A stretch of 64,000 bases of DNA from Methylocapsa sp. S129 (GTDB taxonomy: Bacteria; Pseudomonadota; Alphaproteobacteria; Rhizobiales; Beijerinckiaceae), in contig NZ_LMUI01000011.1 of the NCBI RefSeq assembly GCF_009765995.1, positions 806,912 to 870,911 on the forward strand, given 5' to 3'. This document shows positions 19,562 to 29,194 of the stretch, one piece after another; the first letter of the stretch is position 1; every line of letters begins with the position of its first letter. The notes beneath the pieces were generated by a model that was given only the letters and a program-made list of their open reading frames with translations, was not told the DNA's origin and searched no databases. A program made the translations under genes and the position numbers.

Positions 19562-19646
19562 CCCAGGCGTAGGGCGGAAGCACGTTTGCGTCCAAGTTCG
19601 TCGTCGGGAATGTCGCAGGCGATAAACAGGAAAAAGGGAGGAGCCA

Positions 19647-21284
19647 TTGACGCTCGTTCGACGTCGGCCCGTTTTTGGTCTCGCAGTTTTGGCTGGCGCA
19701 GCGTTTGGCTGCGGTCTGACCCCGGGCGCGTCTTTCGCGACAACGCCGTCAGAGGCCTGCAGCGCTCTCGCTCCCTTTGAGATCGCGAGCGATGCGATCG
19801 GCCTGCCTACCCGCGGCGCGACGATAGCCTCCGCGACGCTCGTCGCCTCTGACGCCGCGGGCAACGCCGATGGGGAATTCTGCAAGGCGTTGGGGGCGAT
19901 TCATCCCGTCGACGCCACGGCCCCGGACATTCATTTCGAGGTCAATCTGCCGAGCGACTGGAACGGCAAGGCGCTGCAGTTTGGCGGCGGCGGCTACAAC
20001 GGCAATCTCATCACCGGTCTCGATAATGTTCGTTTCTTCAAGCCCGGCGCGCCGACGCCGCTCAAGCGCGGCTATGTGACGTTTGGCAGCGATTCCGGGC
20101 ATCAGAGTCCTTCGGTCGCCGACGGCTCCTTTGCGATGAACGCGGAGGCGCTCGTCAATTTCGGCGGCGCGCAATTGAAGAAGACGCATGACGTTGCGCT
20201 GGCGCTGATCGCCAAGCGCTACGGCGCGAAGCCTCAGCGCACTTATTTCTTCGGCAATTCACAGGGCGGACACGAAGGGTTCCTGGTCGTCCAGCGATGG
20301 CCGCAGGATTACGACGGGGTCGTGGCGATCCATCCGGTCTATGATTTCACGCCGCTCCAAATAGACGGCAACGCGCTCTCCCGAGAACTATACAATCCCG
20401 AAGGCGGCTGGCTCAATCCCGCCAAGCTGAAAATGCTGCAGGATGCGGTGATGAAAACCTGCGACGGGCTCGATGGCGCCGAAGACGGCGTGATCAGCAA
20501 TGTCGCGGCTTGCCAATCGACATTCCAACTGTCGTCGCTGCGCTGCGCGGACGGAAAGGATGCGGGCGACAACTGCCTCTCCGATCCTCAGATCAACGCT
20601 GTGGAGGCGATCCATTCGCGCGTATCCTTCGGTTTCGCTTTGCAGTCGGGCGTTTCGTCTTTCGCGCCATGGCCCATTCTGGAGGGCGCCGATTGGACGG
20701 GGTTGTTCGCGTTCGGCTCACGCCCCAAACCCAGCAATCCGCCGACGCCGATGAAGGACTTCGGACTGGCGGTCTTGTCGGATCCGGCGGTTCGCTTCAT
20801 GGCGACCCGCAACGTGAACGTCGATCCGCTTCAATTTGATCCGATGAAATATAAAGACCGATTGCAGGAGGCGTCGCGGCTGATCGACGCCAGCGACGAC
20901 GATATTTCGGCTTTCAAAGCGCGTGGCGGCAAACTGCTGCTGATGCATGGCACGGTGGATTCGGCAGTCCCGCCGCAGAACACGATAGATTACTATCAGC
21001 GGCTCGTGGCGCGGTTTGGCCAAGGACCGCTTGACGACTTCGTGCGCTTCTACATTGCGCCCGGATTCGGGCATGGAACCGGCCAGTTCGTCGTTGGCTG
21101 GGATGCGTTCGGCGCCCTGGAGCAATGGGTCGAGAAAGGCGAAGCGCCTGGGCCGCAGATTGTCGTCGACACCCGGGAAGGTCATCGCCAGCGCACGCGT
21201 CCGCTCTGCGTCTATCCAGGCTGGCCGCGCTACGTCGGCGGCGATATCGACGTCGCTGCAAGCTTCACTTGCGTCAGCCCATAA
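19647..21284 (+). CDS. Tannase/feruloyl esterase family protein, secreted
   Basis: 545-residue secreted serine esterase of the tannase family (PF07519), which hydrolyses esters of phenolic acids. A Sec-type leader (hydrophobic FGLAVLAGAAFGCG) ends near residue 31 (ASFA). The nucleophile is in YFFGNSQGGHEG, and the C-terminal acid and histidine probably lie in LMHGTVDSAVPP and APGFGHGTG. Paired cysteines fit an exported protein. The start is a TTG at 19647 with GGGAGGA close upstream; no better ATG exists. It interrupts the mutA-mutB pair and ends 11 bp inside the convergent DUF817 gene. Confidence 0.85.
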   Translation: MTLVRRRPVFGLAVLAGAAFGCGLTPGASFATTPSEACSALAPFEIASDAIGLPTRGATIASATLVASDAAGNADGEFCKALGAIHPVDATAPDIHFEVNLPSDWNGKALQFGGGGYNGNLITGLDNVRFFKPGAPTPLKRGYVTFGSDSGHQSPSVADGSFAMNAEALVNFGGAQLKKTHDVALALIAKRYGAKPQRTYFFGNSQGGHEGFLVVQRWPQDYDGVVAIHPVYDFTPLQIDGNALSRELYNPEGGWLNPAKLKMLQDAVMKTCDGLDGAEDGVISNVAACQSTFQLSSLRCADGKDAGDNCLSDPQINAVEAIHSRVSFGFALQSGVSSFAPWPILEGADWTGLFAFGSRPKPSNPPTPMKDFGLAVLSDPAVRFMATRNVNVDPLQFDPMKYKDRLQEASRLIDASDDDISAFKARGGKLLLMHGTVDSAVPPQNTIDYYQRLVARFGQGPLDDFVRFYIAPGFGHGTGQFVVGWDAFGALEQWVEKGEAPGPQIVVDTREGHRQRTRPLCVYPGWPRYVGGDIDVAASFTCVSP

Positions 21285-22227
21285 TCGTCTCTTCGCCGAT
21301 TGGTGCGGACGGCGCGTCGGACTGCGCCTTAGCCTCAGCGCGGCTTTCGTAGGGCCGCGGCCGCAGCGTCGCGGCGACGATCGCGTAGCTGATGATCAGC
21401 AAGAGAAACCAGGAGCCAAACTTGCTGACGCTGACCATCGACCAGCCATGCATCTGGGCGGGATAGGACCAGGCCTTGACGAAGGTGCCAATATTTTCGG
21501 CGAACCAGATGAACAGGGCGCATAGACCATCGGCGACGAGGATCGGCATCCGACGATGGATGCGCCAGGGCTTGAAATAGATCCAGCCGCGGCCAAAAAT
21601 CACGACGGCAGCGGCGAACAGGACGAGCCGGCCATCGACGCCGAAATGATCGAGGAAGAAATTCGCGTAGATCGCCGCCGCCAGCGCCATTACCGCCCAC
21701 ATGGGCGGATGGTGAGAGAAACGGAAATCGAAGAGCCGCCACGCGCGGGTCATATAGCTGCCGATCGCCGCATACATGAAGCCGGTGAACAGCGGCACGC
21801 CGGCGATCCGCAGCAGGCTCGCCTCCGGATAGATCCAGGAGCCCGTCGCGGTCTTGTAGACTTCCATCGCTGTGCCGACGATATGGAAGATCAGAATGAC
21901 CTTCGCCTCCTCCAGCGTCTCAAAGCGCAGGCAAATCAGCAAGATTTGCAAGGCGATCGACGCCAGGACAAGAAAATCATAACGCGCCAGCATTGCGTCG
22001 CGCGGATACCAAAGGAACGTGCCCGCGAGCAGCGCGAGCATCAGCGCGCCAAACAGGCAAGCCCAGGCCTCTTTGACGCCGAAACGCAGGAATTCGTAGA
22101 AAAAGGCGGTCGCCGGCCGCTTCGTGGCCCAGGCGCCAAGCCTCGCTTCGCTGGCGATGAAACGGTCGAGCGGGCGCCATAGGGCGGCGGCGCTCGTCGT
22201 GGGCCGCGCGGAATCTCTGTCGCTCAT
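21274..22227 (-). CDS. DUF817-family integral membrane protein
   Basis: 317-residue protein with about eight hydrophobic helices between residues 45 and 290, matching the DUF817 family (related to B. subtilis YoaT). Conserved-looking blocks include GTAMEVYKTATGSWIYPE and FWFAENIGTFVKAWSYP-like segments near residue 245. No function is established for the family. It is read against the direction of its neighbours, overlaps the tannase gene end by 11 bp and is divergent from mutB by 134 bp. Confidence 0.85.
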   Translation of the reverse strand: MSDRDSARPTTSAAALWRPLDRFIASEARLGAWATKRPATAFFYEFLRFGVKEAWACLFGALMLALLAGTFLWYPRDAMLARYDFLVLASIALQILLICLRFETLEEAKVILIFHIVGTAMEVYKTATGSWIYPEASLLRIAGVPLFTGFMYAAIGSYMTRAWRLFDFRFSHHPPMWAVMALAAAIYANFFLDHFGVDGRLVLFAAAVVIFGRGWIYFKPWRIHRRMPILVADGLCALFIWFAENIGTFVKAWSYPAQMHGWSMVSVSKFGSWFLLLIISYAIVAATLRPRPYESRAEAKAQSDAPSAPIGEETIMG

Positions 22228-22361
22228 GACGCCGCTTTTGGCCAGAGCCGCCCCGGCTCAGCCCGCTTGAGAACAAACCTCAAGCTTTTGTGGCGCGAAA
22301 TCGGGCCGCGTCGTAAACTCATGACCGATGGTCCCCGCCATACCCGGTTCGCGAAGGCGCA

Positions 22362-24518
22362 ATGAATCCGATTCCGAACTTCTCCGCCATCCCTTTCGCG
22401 GCTCCTGACGCGTCGCCTTTGAACGTCGGCGCCAGCGTCTGGCGCACTCCCGAGGGCATTGCCGTCAAGTCGATTTACGGTCCGGGCGACCTTGCCGGCC
22501 TCGATTTTCTCGATAGCTGGCCCGGCGCGGCGCCTTATCTGCGCGGACCCTATCCGACCATGTACGTCAACCAGCCTTGGACGGTGCGCCAATACGCCGG
22601 ATTTTCAACGGCCGAGGATTCCAACGCCTTTTATCGCGCCAATCTCGCGGCGGGGCAGAAGGGCCTGTCGGTCGCCTTCGATCTGGCGACGCATCGCGGT
22701 TATGATTCCGATCATCCGCGCGTCGCCGGCGATGTCGGCATGGCGGGCGTCGCGATCGATTCCATTTATGACATGCGCACCTTGTTTTCGGGCATTCCGC
22801 TCAGTCAGATGAGCGTATCGATGACCATGAACGGCGCGGTGCTGCCCGTGCTCGCTTTGTTCATCGTCGCCGCGCAGGAACAGGGCGCGCCGATGGAATC
22901 GTTGTCGGGCACGATCCAGAACGACATTCTCAAAGAATTCATGGTGCGCAACACCTATATTTATCCGCCTGCCGCCTCGATGCGGATCATCTCCGATATC
23001 TTCGCCTTCACCTCCGCTCATATGCCGAAGTTCAATTCGATTTCGATTTCCGGCTATCACATGCAGGAGGCGGGCGCGACGCAGGACCTCGAACTCGCCT
23101 ATACCCTGGCCGATGGCGTCGAATATTTGCGCGCCGGCATCGCGGCGGGCTTGACCGTTGATCAATTCGCGCCGCGCCTTTCGTTCTTCTGGGCGATCGG
23201 CATGAATTTCTTCATGGAGATCGCCAAGCTCCGCGCGGCGCGTCTGCTCTGGGCGAGCCTCGTCAAAGGCTTCAATCCGCAATTGGAGAAGTCGCTGCCG
23301 TTGCGCACGCACAGCCAGACTTCGGGCTGGTCGCTGACGGCGCAGGATCCGTTCAACAATATCGTGCGCACGCAGATTGAGGCGATGGCGGCGACGCAGG
23401 GCCATACGCAATCGCTGCACACCAATGCGCTGGACGAAGCGCTCGCGTTGCCGACCGCTTTCTCCGCCCGCATTGCGCGCAACACCCAGCTTTTTCTGCA
23501 GCAGGAAAGCGGCACGACGCGCATCATCGATCCCTGGGGCGGCTCTTATTATGTCGAGCGGTTGACCGCTGAATTGGCCGAGAAGGCCAAGGCGCATATC
23601 GACGAGATCGAGGCGTTGGGCGGCATGGCCAAGGCGATCGAAGCGGGCATACCCAAGCTGCGCATCGAAGAGGCGGCGGCGCGCACGCAAGCGCGCATCG
23701 ATTCCGGCCAGCAATCGGTGATCGGCGTCAATAAGTTCAGGCCGGAATCCGAACGGCCCATCGATGTGCTGAAGGTCGACAACGCCAGCGTGCGCGCGCA
23801 GCAGATCGAAAAGCTGCGGCGCCTGCGCGCCGAGCGCAATGAAGCCGAGACGCAGGCGGCGTTGGCGGCTTTGACCCAGGGCGCGCGCGGCGGCGCCAAT
23901 CTGCTCGCGCTGTCGATCGAAGCGGCGCGCGCCAAAGCGAGCGTCGGCGAAATGTCATTGGCGATGGAAAAGGCGTTCGGGCGCCATGTCGCCGAAATCA
24001 GGTCGATGGCCGGCGTCTACAGGCGGGAGGCTGGATTGGGCGTCGAGGCGATCGAGCAAGTGCTGGCGATGACCGAGGCTTTTGCGGAAAACGAAGGCCG
24101 CCGCCCCCGCATCCTGGTGGCCAAGATTGGCCAGGACGGGCATGATCGCGGCCAGAAGATCATCGCCTCGGCCTTTGCCGATCTGGGGTTCGATGTCGAT
24201 ATCGGGCCGCTGTTCGCCACTCCCGAGGAAGTCGCGCGCCAGGCTGTCGAAAATGACGTTCATATCGTTGGCGTTTCGTCGCTCGCCGCCGGTCATCTCA
24301 CCCTGGTGCCGGCGCTGAAAAGCGCGTTGCGGCAGGCGGGCCGGCCCGATGTGATGATCGTCGTGGGGGGCGTCATTCCGGCTCAGGATTTCGATGTTCT
24401 GCGCCGGGAGGGCGCTGACGCGATTTTCCCGCCGGGAACAATGATCGCCGAAGCCGCCGCGCGCCTGCTCGAACAGTTGAACCAGCGATTGGGTTATGCG
24501 CAAAAGGGCGCGGCTTGA
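22362..24518 (+). CDS. mutB: Methylmalonyl-CoA mutase large (alpha) subunit
   Basis: Catalytic, adenosylcobalamin-binding subunit, 718 residues. The N-terminal TIM barrel carries the substrate-binding stretch [20 protein letters not shown] and [16 protein letters not shown]. The C-terminal cobalamin domain has the base-off motif Asp592-x-His594-x2-Gly597 ([12 protein letters not shown]), with His594 as cobalt ligand, and GVSSLAAGH. It allows propionyl-CoA and branched-chain carbon to enter the citric acid cycle. The G-protein chaperone MeaB is not in the window. The stop is immediately followed by a large palindrome. Confidence 0.96.
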   Translation: MNPIPNFSAIPFAAPDASPLNVGASVWRTPEGIAVKSIYGPGDLAGLDFLDSWPGAAPYLRGPYPTMYVNQPWTVRQYAGFSTAEDSNAFYRANLAAGQKGLSVAFDLATHRGYDSDHPRVAGDVGMAGVAIDSIYDMRTLFSGIPLSQMSVSMTMNGAVLPVLALFIVAAQEQGAPMESLSGTIQNDILKEFMVRNTYIYPPAASMRIISDIFAFTSAHMPKFNSISISGYHMQEAGATQDLELAYTLADGVEYLRAGIAAGLTVDQFAPRLSFFWAIGMNFFMEIAKLRAARLLWASLVKGFNPQLEKSLPLRTHSQTSGWSLTAQDPFNNIVRTQIEAMAATQGHTQSLHTNALDEALALPTAFSARIARNTQLFLQQESGTTRIIDPWGGSYYVERLTAELAEKAKAHIDEIEALGGMAKAIEAGIPKLRIEEAAARTQARIDSGQQSVIGVNKFRPESERPIDVLKVDNASVRAQQIEKLRRLRAERNEAETQAALAALTQGARGGANLLALSIEAARAKASVGEMSLAMEKAFGRHVAEIRSMAGVYRREAGLGVEAIEQVLAMTEAFAENEGRRPRILVAKIGQDGHDRGQKIIASAFADLGFDVDIGPLFATPEEVARQAVENDVHIVGVSSLAAGHLTLVPALKSALRQAGRPDVMIVVGGVIPAQDFDVLRREGADAIFPPGTMIAEAAARLLEQLNQRLGYAQKGAA

Positions 24519-24589
24519 GGCGGAGGGCAATAGCCAGTAGGCAGTAGCGTTGTTTCCATGCCACTGCCCACTGGCTACTGCCCTCCGCC
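24519..24589. repeat. Large imperfect palindrome after mutB
   Basis: Two 28-base arms (24519-24546 and 24562-24589) are complementary at 25 of 28 positions, with a 15-base loop. On the minus strand the mismatches become G-U wobbles. Each arm contains internal GCAGTAG/GCCAGTAG repeats. It starts on the base after the mutB stop. It could act as a transcription end signal or mRNA stabiliser, or be a mobile palindromic repeat of the REP type. No second copy was noticed in the window. Confidence 0.7.
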
Positions 24590-24695
24590 TACGCGCCGCC
24601 AGCAATTCTCCTCTATTTTCAGAGCGGTTTCCTCCTCCTTCAAAATGCTCTATTTGTCCGGAACAATTGGCTATTTGGCTATGGAGTTCACTGAC

Positions 24696-25151
24696 ATGGC
24701 GCGTCTTACGCCACTTATCCGGCTCGCCCTGTTCGTTTTCGGACTGACCGCGGGCGTTTTGACCATCAGCACACCGTCTTTCGCCCAGCAGAGCTGCGGC
24801 GACGATCTCAAACGCATGTCCGAAAAGCGGGAAGTCGAACTGAATAAGATCAATCAAATGGTTCAGGCCGCAAAGGGCAAACCTATGAATCCCGCTCTAT
24901 TCTGCGCCCAATCGGGGGGGCTCAATGCAGCGGAAAACGCCCTGATCGCCTATATGGAAAAGAACAAGGATTGGTGCGGCATTCCTGATGAGGTTGTGAC
25001 GAGTCTCAAGGAAAATCACCTCAAGAGCCTGGCGTTTTCGAACAAGGCCTGCAGCGTAGCGGCGCAGATGAAGAAGCAGGAAGCGGCTCGCGCCGCCGCC
25101 GGCTCCAATGGCGCCCCGCAAGCGCAGCCTCTTCCAGCCGGACCGCTTTGA
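24696..25151 (+). CDS. Small secreted cysteine-containing protein, unknown function
   Basis: 151-residue periplasmic protein. It has a Sec signal (RLALFVFGLTAGVLTI, cleavage after SFA near residue 29) and a mature domain with four cysteines (SCGDD, LFCAQ, DWCGI, KACSV), which could make two disulfides, and a helical charged C-terminus ending in a Pro/Ala tail. The ATG at 24696 is chosen for GGAG nine bases upstream; earlier in-frame starts run into the palindrome. Its stop overlaps the ubiA-like start (TTGA), so the two are likely coupled. Family not recognised. Confidence 0.7.
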   Translation: MARLTPLIRLALFVFGLTAGVLTISTPSFAQQSCGDDLKRMSEKREVELNKINQMVQAAKGKPMNPALFCAQSGGLNAAENALIAYMEKNKDWCGIPDEVVTSLKENHLKSLAFSNKACSVAAQMKKQEAARAAAGSNGAPQAQPLPAGPL

Positions 25152-26122
25152 GCGCCAAGGGGCAGGGGGCGAATATCCTGTCCGGCGCGCCTGATTCGAC
25201 TGTCTTGCCGGATGCCCGGCCGACGAGCCTTGTTCTTCGGCTGACGCCGCCCGCTGCGCTTCCTTTCGTGCAACTCGCTCGGCTCGATCGCCCGATCGGC
25301 TGGCAATTGCTGCTGGCGCCGTGCTGGCAGTCTGTGGCGCTTGCGGGTGTCGCCAGTCGGAGCGGTCCTAACGTCGCCCATCTCGCGCTCTTTCTGATCG
25401 GCGCGATCGCGATGCGCGGCGCCGGCTCCACTTATAATGATATTCTCGATCGCAAGCTTGACGCCGGCGTCGAACGCACCCGGGGACGCCCCTTGCCTTC
25501 CGGGCGCGTCAGCGTCCGCGCCGCCGCGATCTTTCTCGTTTTTCAGGCGCTGGTCGGTCTCGCCGTCCTGCTTTGCTTCAATCGCTTCGCGATCGTCCTC
25601 AGCCTCGGCTCGCTGGCCATTGTCGCGGTCTATCCCCTGATGAAGCGCGTCACCGCGTGGCCACAGGCGGTTCTGGGCCTCGCTTTTTCATGGGGGGCGC
25701 TGGTGGGTTGGGCGGCGCTCTATGGCGATCTCTCGGCGCCGGCCTATCTTCTCTATGCCTCGGCGTTCTGCTGGACGATCGGCTATGACACGATTTACGC
25801 GCTGCAGGACGCGCGCGACGACGCGGTCGTTGGGATCAAATCGACAGCGCGGCTGTTTGGCGCAAAGGTTCGCTTCGGCGTCGGCCTGTTCTATTTCGGC
25901 GCGGCGCTGTTCGCTGAAGCGGCTCTGTTGGCGGGGGGAGGGCGCTTCATCGCGCAGATCGGACTGTGCTGCTATTGCCTGCATCTGGTGTGGCAATTGC
26001 GCCGGGTCGAGGGGGCGACCCCTCAGGGGGCGGGCGATCTGTTCCGCTCCAACTGGAACGCCGGCCTCATCCTGTTCGTGGGCTTTGCGCTCGATGGGTG
26101 GACGACGCGGTTCCTGTTCTGA
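25148..26122 (+). CDS. ubiA: 4-hydroxybenzoate polyprenyltransferase
   Basis: 324-residue inner-membrane prenyltransferase that attaches the polyprenyl tail to 4-hydroxybenzoate in ubiquinone synthesis. The first Asp-rich motif is NDILDRKLD followed by VERTRGRPLPSG, the second is YALQDARDDAVVGIKSTA, both magnesium-diphosphate sites. Seven to nine helices surround them. The start is a TTG overlapping the upstream stop as TTGA (25148-25151), because no ATG or GTG lies before the first helix. The N-terminal 35 residues are variable, so the true start may be slightly downstream. Confidence 0.93.
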   Translation: MSAKGQGANILSGAPDSTVLPDARPTSLVLRLTPPAALPFVQLARLDRPIGWQLLLAPCWQSVALAGVASRSGPNVAHLALFLIGAIAMRGAGSTYNDILDRKLDAGVERTRGRPLPSGRVSVRAAAIFLVFQALVGLAVLLCFNRFAIVLSLGSLAIVAVYPLMKRVTAWPQAVLGLAFSWGALVGWAALYGDLSAPAYLLYASAFCWTIGYDTIYALQDARDDAVVGIKSTARLFGAKVRFGVGLFYFGAALFAEAALLAGGGRFIAQIGLCCYCLHLVWQLRRVEGATPQGAGDLFRSNWNAGLILFVGFALDGWTTRFLF

Positions 26123-26412
26123 AGAGGGGGCCGGGCGCGCCAAATTCCCTGAAAATAGGTTAAGAAAATAGTAACGCGTCGGCGCGATCATGAGCAATTG
26201 TTGGTCGTGGCGTCGCAATTCGCGACCTTCGGGCGCGTGATTTCGATACCAGACCGGAAGCGTGGCACGGGTTTTGCTTAGCCACAATGAGCGCATTGCG
26301 TCACGCTCGCAGCGTCAGGCGTTCCGGTCGACGAACGGATGATCGGATCAGGTGAACGGCGAGGAAGCGGACATTGCCAACGGTGGAGGGCGCCTAACCA
26401 TAGGAGTTCCTC

Positions 26413-26799
26413 ATGTTGAACAAAGCCTGTCTCGCATTTGTCGGCGCTCTGACGGTCCTGCCGCAAGTGGCGATCGCCGCCAATAATTCTTCCAGCCGAT
26501 GCGTCGACGTCTCCGTGCCGAAGGACGCGATTACCGCGCGCAACGGCAAGTGGATCGAGCTGACGCAGCAGCAATGGGAATTCATGCGCGGCATTTACGC
26601 GATGAATCCCGAGACGCCCGCGGGTCTGCCTTACGGGGATAAAGCCGTGCTCGCCCAGGTCGACGGCAACAAAGGCGGGATGGTTTTCTTTATCGACGGC
26701 AACAAAGCCTGCACCCCCATGCCGATCCCCGTTGAGTTGATCGCCATGATGCAGGACGTCGCGACAGACACGATCAATCATGAATCAGGCGGCCTCTAG
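26413..26799 (+). CDS. Small secreted protein, unknown function
   Basis: 128-residue protein with a Sec signal (LAFVGALTVLPQVAIA, cleavage near residue 22). The mature part has two cysteines (SRCVDV and KACTPM) likely to form one disulfide, and the conserved-looking stretch KWIELTQQQWEFMRGIYAMN. The ATG is preceded by GGAG. It stands alone between ubiA (290-bp gap with no recognised gene) and the convergent RACo gene. No family recognised. Confidence 0.7.
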   Translation: MLNKACLAFVGALTVLPQVAIAANNSSSRCVDVSVPKDAITARNGKWIELTQQQWEFMRGIYAMNPETPAGLPYGDKAVLAQVDGNKGGMVFFIDGNKACTPMPIPVELIAMMQDVATDTINHESGGL

Positions 26800-26870
26800 C
26801 CAGACCGCGCCGGTTCGTTTGATAGTCTTGGCGTAAGCAAGACACAGCGCATGTGCGACGCTGGTCGTCG

Positions 26871-28868
26871 CTATCGCCGCCGTCGTCGCTGCCCACGCTC
26901 GCCTGCTGCGTTCTCGCGCGCCGGCGGCAGCGTGATCGCCCTGGCCAGATTGGGGAAGGCGTCGACCTTATTGGGCAACGCCATCGCCGCGACAAAATAT
27001 TCCTGAAAACGCGGCTCGATCGCGGTTTCGATTTTTTCGACCCGTCGCACGACGTCCTCGATCTCGCTTCGCGCGGCGAGGTTGAGCAACGCAATGCGCG
27101 CGCCCGTGCCCGCCGCATTGCCCGCCGCGGCGACCTTGGCGAGGTCGCAATCGGGGATGAGGCCGAGCGCCATTGCATAAGTCACGTCGATATGGCTGCC
27201 AAAGGCGCCAGCCAGCGTCACCCGCTCTGGCAAAGTCGCGCCGTAACGCTCCAGCAGCAATTTGGCGCCGGCGTAGAGGGCGGCTTTGGCGAGCTGAATG
27301 GCGCGCACGTCGGTCTGATAGATTTGCAGGCGCGGCTCGCCCTCATGCAGCACATAGGCGAAGGTGCGGCCGACCGCCTCGATGCGCGGCGTCTTTTCCG
27401 CAAGCGCGCCGTCGATGACGCCATCGCTCGTCAATATCCCGCACAGGAACATTTCGGCAATGATCTCAATGATCCCGGACCCGCATATGCCGGTGACGCC
27501 GATCTGCTCGATCGATTGGGCGAAGCCAGCCTCGTTCGACCAGAGATCGCTGCCGATCACCTTGAAGCGCGGCTCCAGCGTCACGCGATCGATGCGCACG
27601 CGCTCGATGGCGCCGGGCGCGGCGCGCTGGCCGCACGAGATTTGCGCGCCTTCAAAGGCGGGGCCGGTCGGCGAGGAGCAGGCGAGCAGCCGATCCTTAT
27701 TGCCGAAAACCAATTCCGCATTGGTGCCGACATCGACGAGCAGGGTGAGTTCATCGCGCAAATAGGGCCCTTCGGCGAGCACGGCGCCGGCGGTGTCGGC
27801 GCCGACATGGCCGGCGATGCACGGCAGGCAATAGACAAACGCGCCAGGCGCGACGTCGAGACCGAATTCACGTGCGCGCGCCTCGAAGGCGCCGTCCAGG
27901 GTCAATGCAAAGGGCGCGCCGCCAAGTTCGGTCGGATCGAGGCCGAGGAATAGATGATGCATGATCGGATTGCCGACCATTGTGATCTCGAAAATATCCG
28001 CGCGGGCGACCTTTGCTTGGCTGACGACCTCGCCGATCAGCGAATCGACGGCGGCGCGCACGCTCAGCGTCAATTCCGCATCGCCGCCCGGGTTCATCAT
28101 CACATAGGAAACGCGGCTCATCAGATCTTCGCCAAAGCGGATCTGCGGGTTCATTACGCCCGCCGATGCGAGGACTTCGCCGCTCGCCAGATCGCAGAGA
28201 TGCGCCGCGATCGTCGTCGAGCCGATGTCGAAGGCGACGCCCAGCGCCTGCTCGCGAAAGCCGGGCAGGACAGCGACAATGTCGCGATCCTTGCGTAGCG
28301 CGACGGTCGCCTTCCACTGACCCACGCGCAGAGTCTTTTGCAGATCGCGCAGGACGCCCAGATCGGCCGCCGTCTCTCCGACGCCCCATTGCTCGGCGAG
28401 GGCCGCCTGAAGACGGCGCAGATCGCTGGAGGGATCGTGGATGTCGGGTGCGCGAACCTCAACGTAATAGAGGCGCACGACCGGATCGATAACGATAGGA
28501 TGGGTTTCGGCGCGCTTGCGCACGACCTGACGATGAACTTGCGACTCGGAGGGGACGTCGATGGCGAGATCGCCGCAGATGCGCGCCTGGCAGCCCAGGC
28601 GGCGGCCCGCTGCGAGAGCCCCGCGCTTGTCGGCGTAACGCTGCTCGACGCTATTCCATGGCGTGACATGATCGTGCGCCGAAACCACGCCATGCTTGGC
28701 GAATTGACCTTCCGCCACGTCGATCTGGCAGCGCCCGCATATGCCGCGGCCGCCGCATACCGAGTCAAGGTCGACGCCGAGCTTGCGCGCGGCCTCCAGG
28801 ACGCTCAAGCCCTCGGACAGGCGCTCCCTTTTGCCGGAAGGCGTGAAGACGACGAGATGCGTGTTCAA
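26871..28868 (-). CDS. RACo-type reductive activator of corrinoid proteins (2Fe-2S plus ASKHA domain)
   Basis: 665-residue ATP-dependent protein that re-reduces accidentally oxidised Co(II) in corrinoid methyl carriers. The N-terminal ferredoxin domain has the 2Fe-2S ligands Cys38, Cys44, Cys47 (CGGRGICGRC) and Cys93. A linker follows, and then the DUF4445/ASKHA actin-fold domain with FDIGSTTIAAHL near residue 215, LLVDVGTNAELV and ICGSGIIEI. The C-terminus ends in five arginines. The start is a TTG at 28866-28868 overlapping the upstream stop (TTGA). It is the last gene of the corrinoid module with DUF1638, the virulence-factor family protein and the corrinoid carrier. Confidence 0.9.
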   Translation of the reverse strand: MNTHLVVFTPSGKRERLSEGLSVLEAARKLGVDLDSVCGGRGICGRCQIDVAEGQFAKHGVVSAHDHVTPWNSVEQRYADKRGALAAGRRLGCQARICGDLAIDVPSESQVHRQVVRKRAETHPIVIDPVVRLYYVEVRAPDIHDPSSDLRRLQAALAEQWGVGETAADLGVLRDLQKTLRVGQWKATVALRKDRDIVAVLPGFREQALGVAFDIGSTTIAAHLCDLASGEVLASAGVMNPQIRFGEDLMSRVSYVMMNPGGDAELTLSVRAAVDSLIGEVVSQAKVARADIFEITMVGNPIMHHLFLGLDPTELGGAPFALTLDGAFEARAREFGLDVAPGAFVYCLPCIAGHVGADTAGAVLAEGPYLRDELTLLVDVGTNAELVFGNKDRLLACSSPTGPAFEGAQISCGQRAAPGAIERVRIDRVTLEPRFKVIGSDLWSNEAGFAQSIEQIGVTGICGSGIIEIIAEMFLCGILTSDGVIDGALAEKTPRIEAVGRTFAYVLHEGEPRLQIYQTDVRAIQLAKAALYAGAKLLLERYGATLPERVTLAGAFGSHIDVTYAMALGLIPDCDLAKVAAAGNAAGTGARIALLNLAARSEIEDVVRRVEKIETAIEPRFQEYFVAAMALPNKVDAFPNLARAITLPPARENAAGERGQRRRRR

Positions 28869-29194
28869 GGGTTCCGTTCCGCCTGGCGCAAGGGCCAGAC
28901 CTCGCGGCCGTCTTGCCTGATCAGTTGGGCAAGCCGTTCGTTATCATATTCAGCCTCGATGCGCGCGGCGGCCCCGCTCGCCTCCGCCTCCAGATCGTCG
29001 CCGCAGGGGCTGGGATCGCCACGCCGCCAGTCGGCGAGATAGGCGTCCGTTCCGCTGGCGCCCGAGCGCATCGCCGCGGCGTCGATCGCACGGATGAAAC
29101 GCTCCGGCAATTCGCGTTTGGCCGCGGTGCGGCCCGCCTTGACGATGATCTGGCTGGGAATATCGCGCCAATAGAGAATAGTCAGATTGGCCAT
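28865..29194 (-). CDS. Virulence-factor family protein (PF13769-like), corrinoid operon member
   Basis: 109-residue soluble protein starting MANLTILYWRDIPSQIIV, which I recognise as the small 'virulence factor' family often found beside corrinoid methyltransferase genes in Rhizobiales. The name is historical and the biochemical role is unknown. No cysteine cluster or cofactor motif is seen beyond one Cys (PSPCGDD). It overlaps DUF1638 upstream by 13 bp and RACo downstream by 4 bp, so the three are translated as a unit. A role in corrinoid maturation or methyl transfer is inferred from that packing. Confidence 0.75.
   Translation of the reverse strand: MANLTILYWRDIPSQIIVKAGRTAAKRELPERFIRAIDAAAMRSGASGTDAYLADWRRGDPSPCGDDLEAEASGAAARIEAEYDNERLAQLIRQDGREVWPLRQAERNP

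Noticed and set aside
24558..24695. Longer start of the secreted protein at 24696
   Set aside because: The extension would begin inside the mutB palindrome, has no ribosome site, and would bury the signal peptide behind 46 residues.
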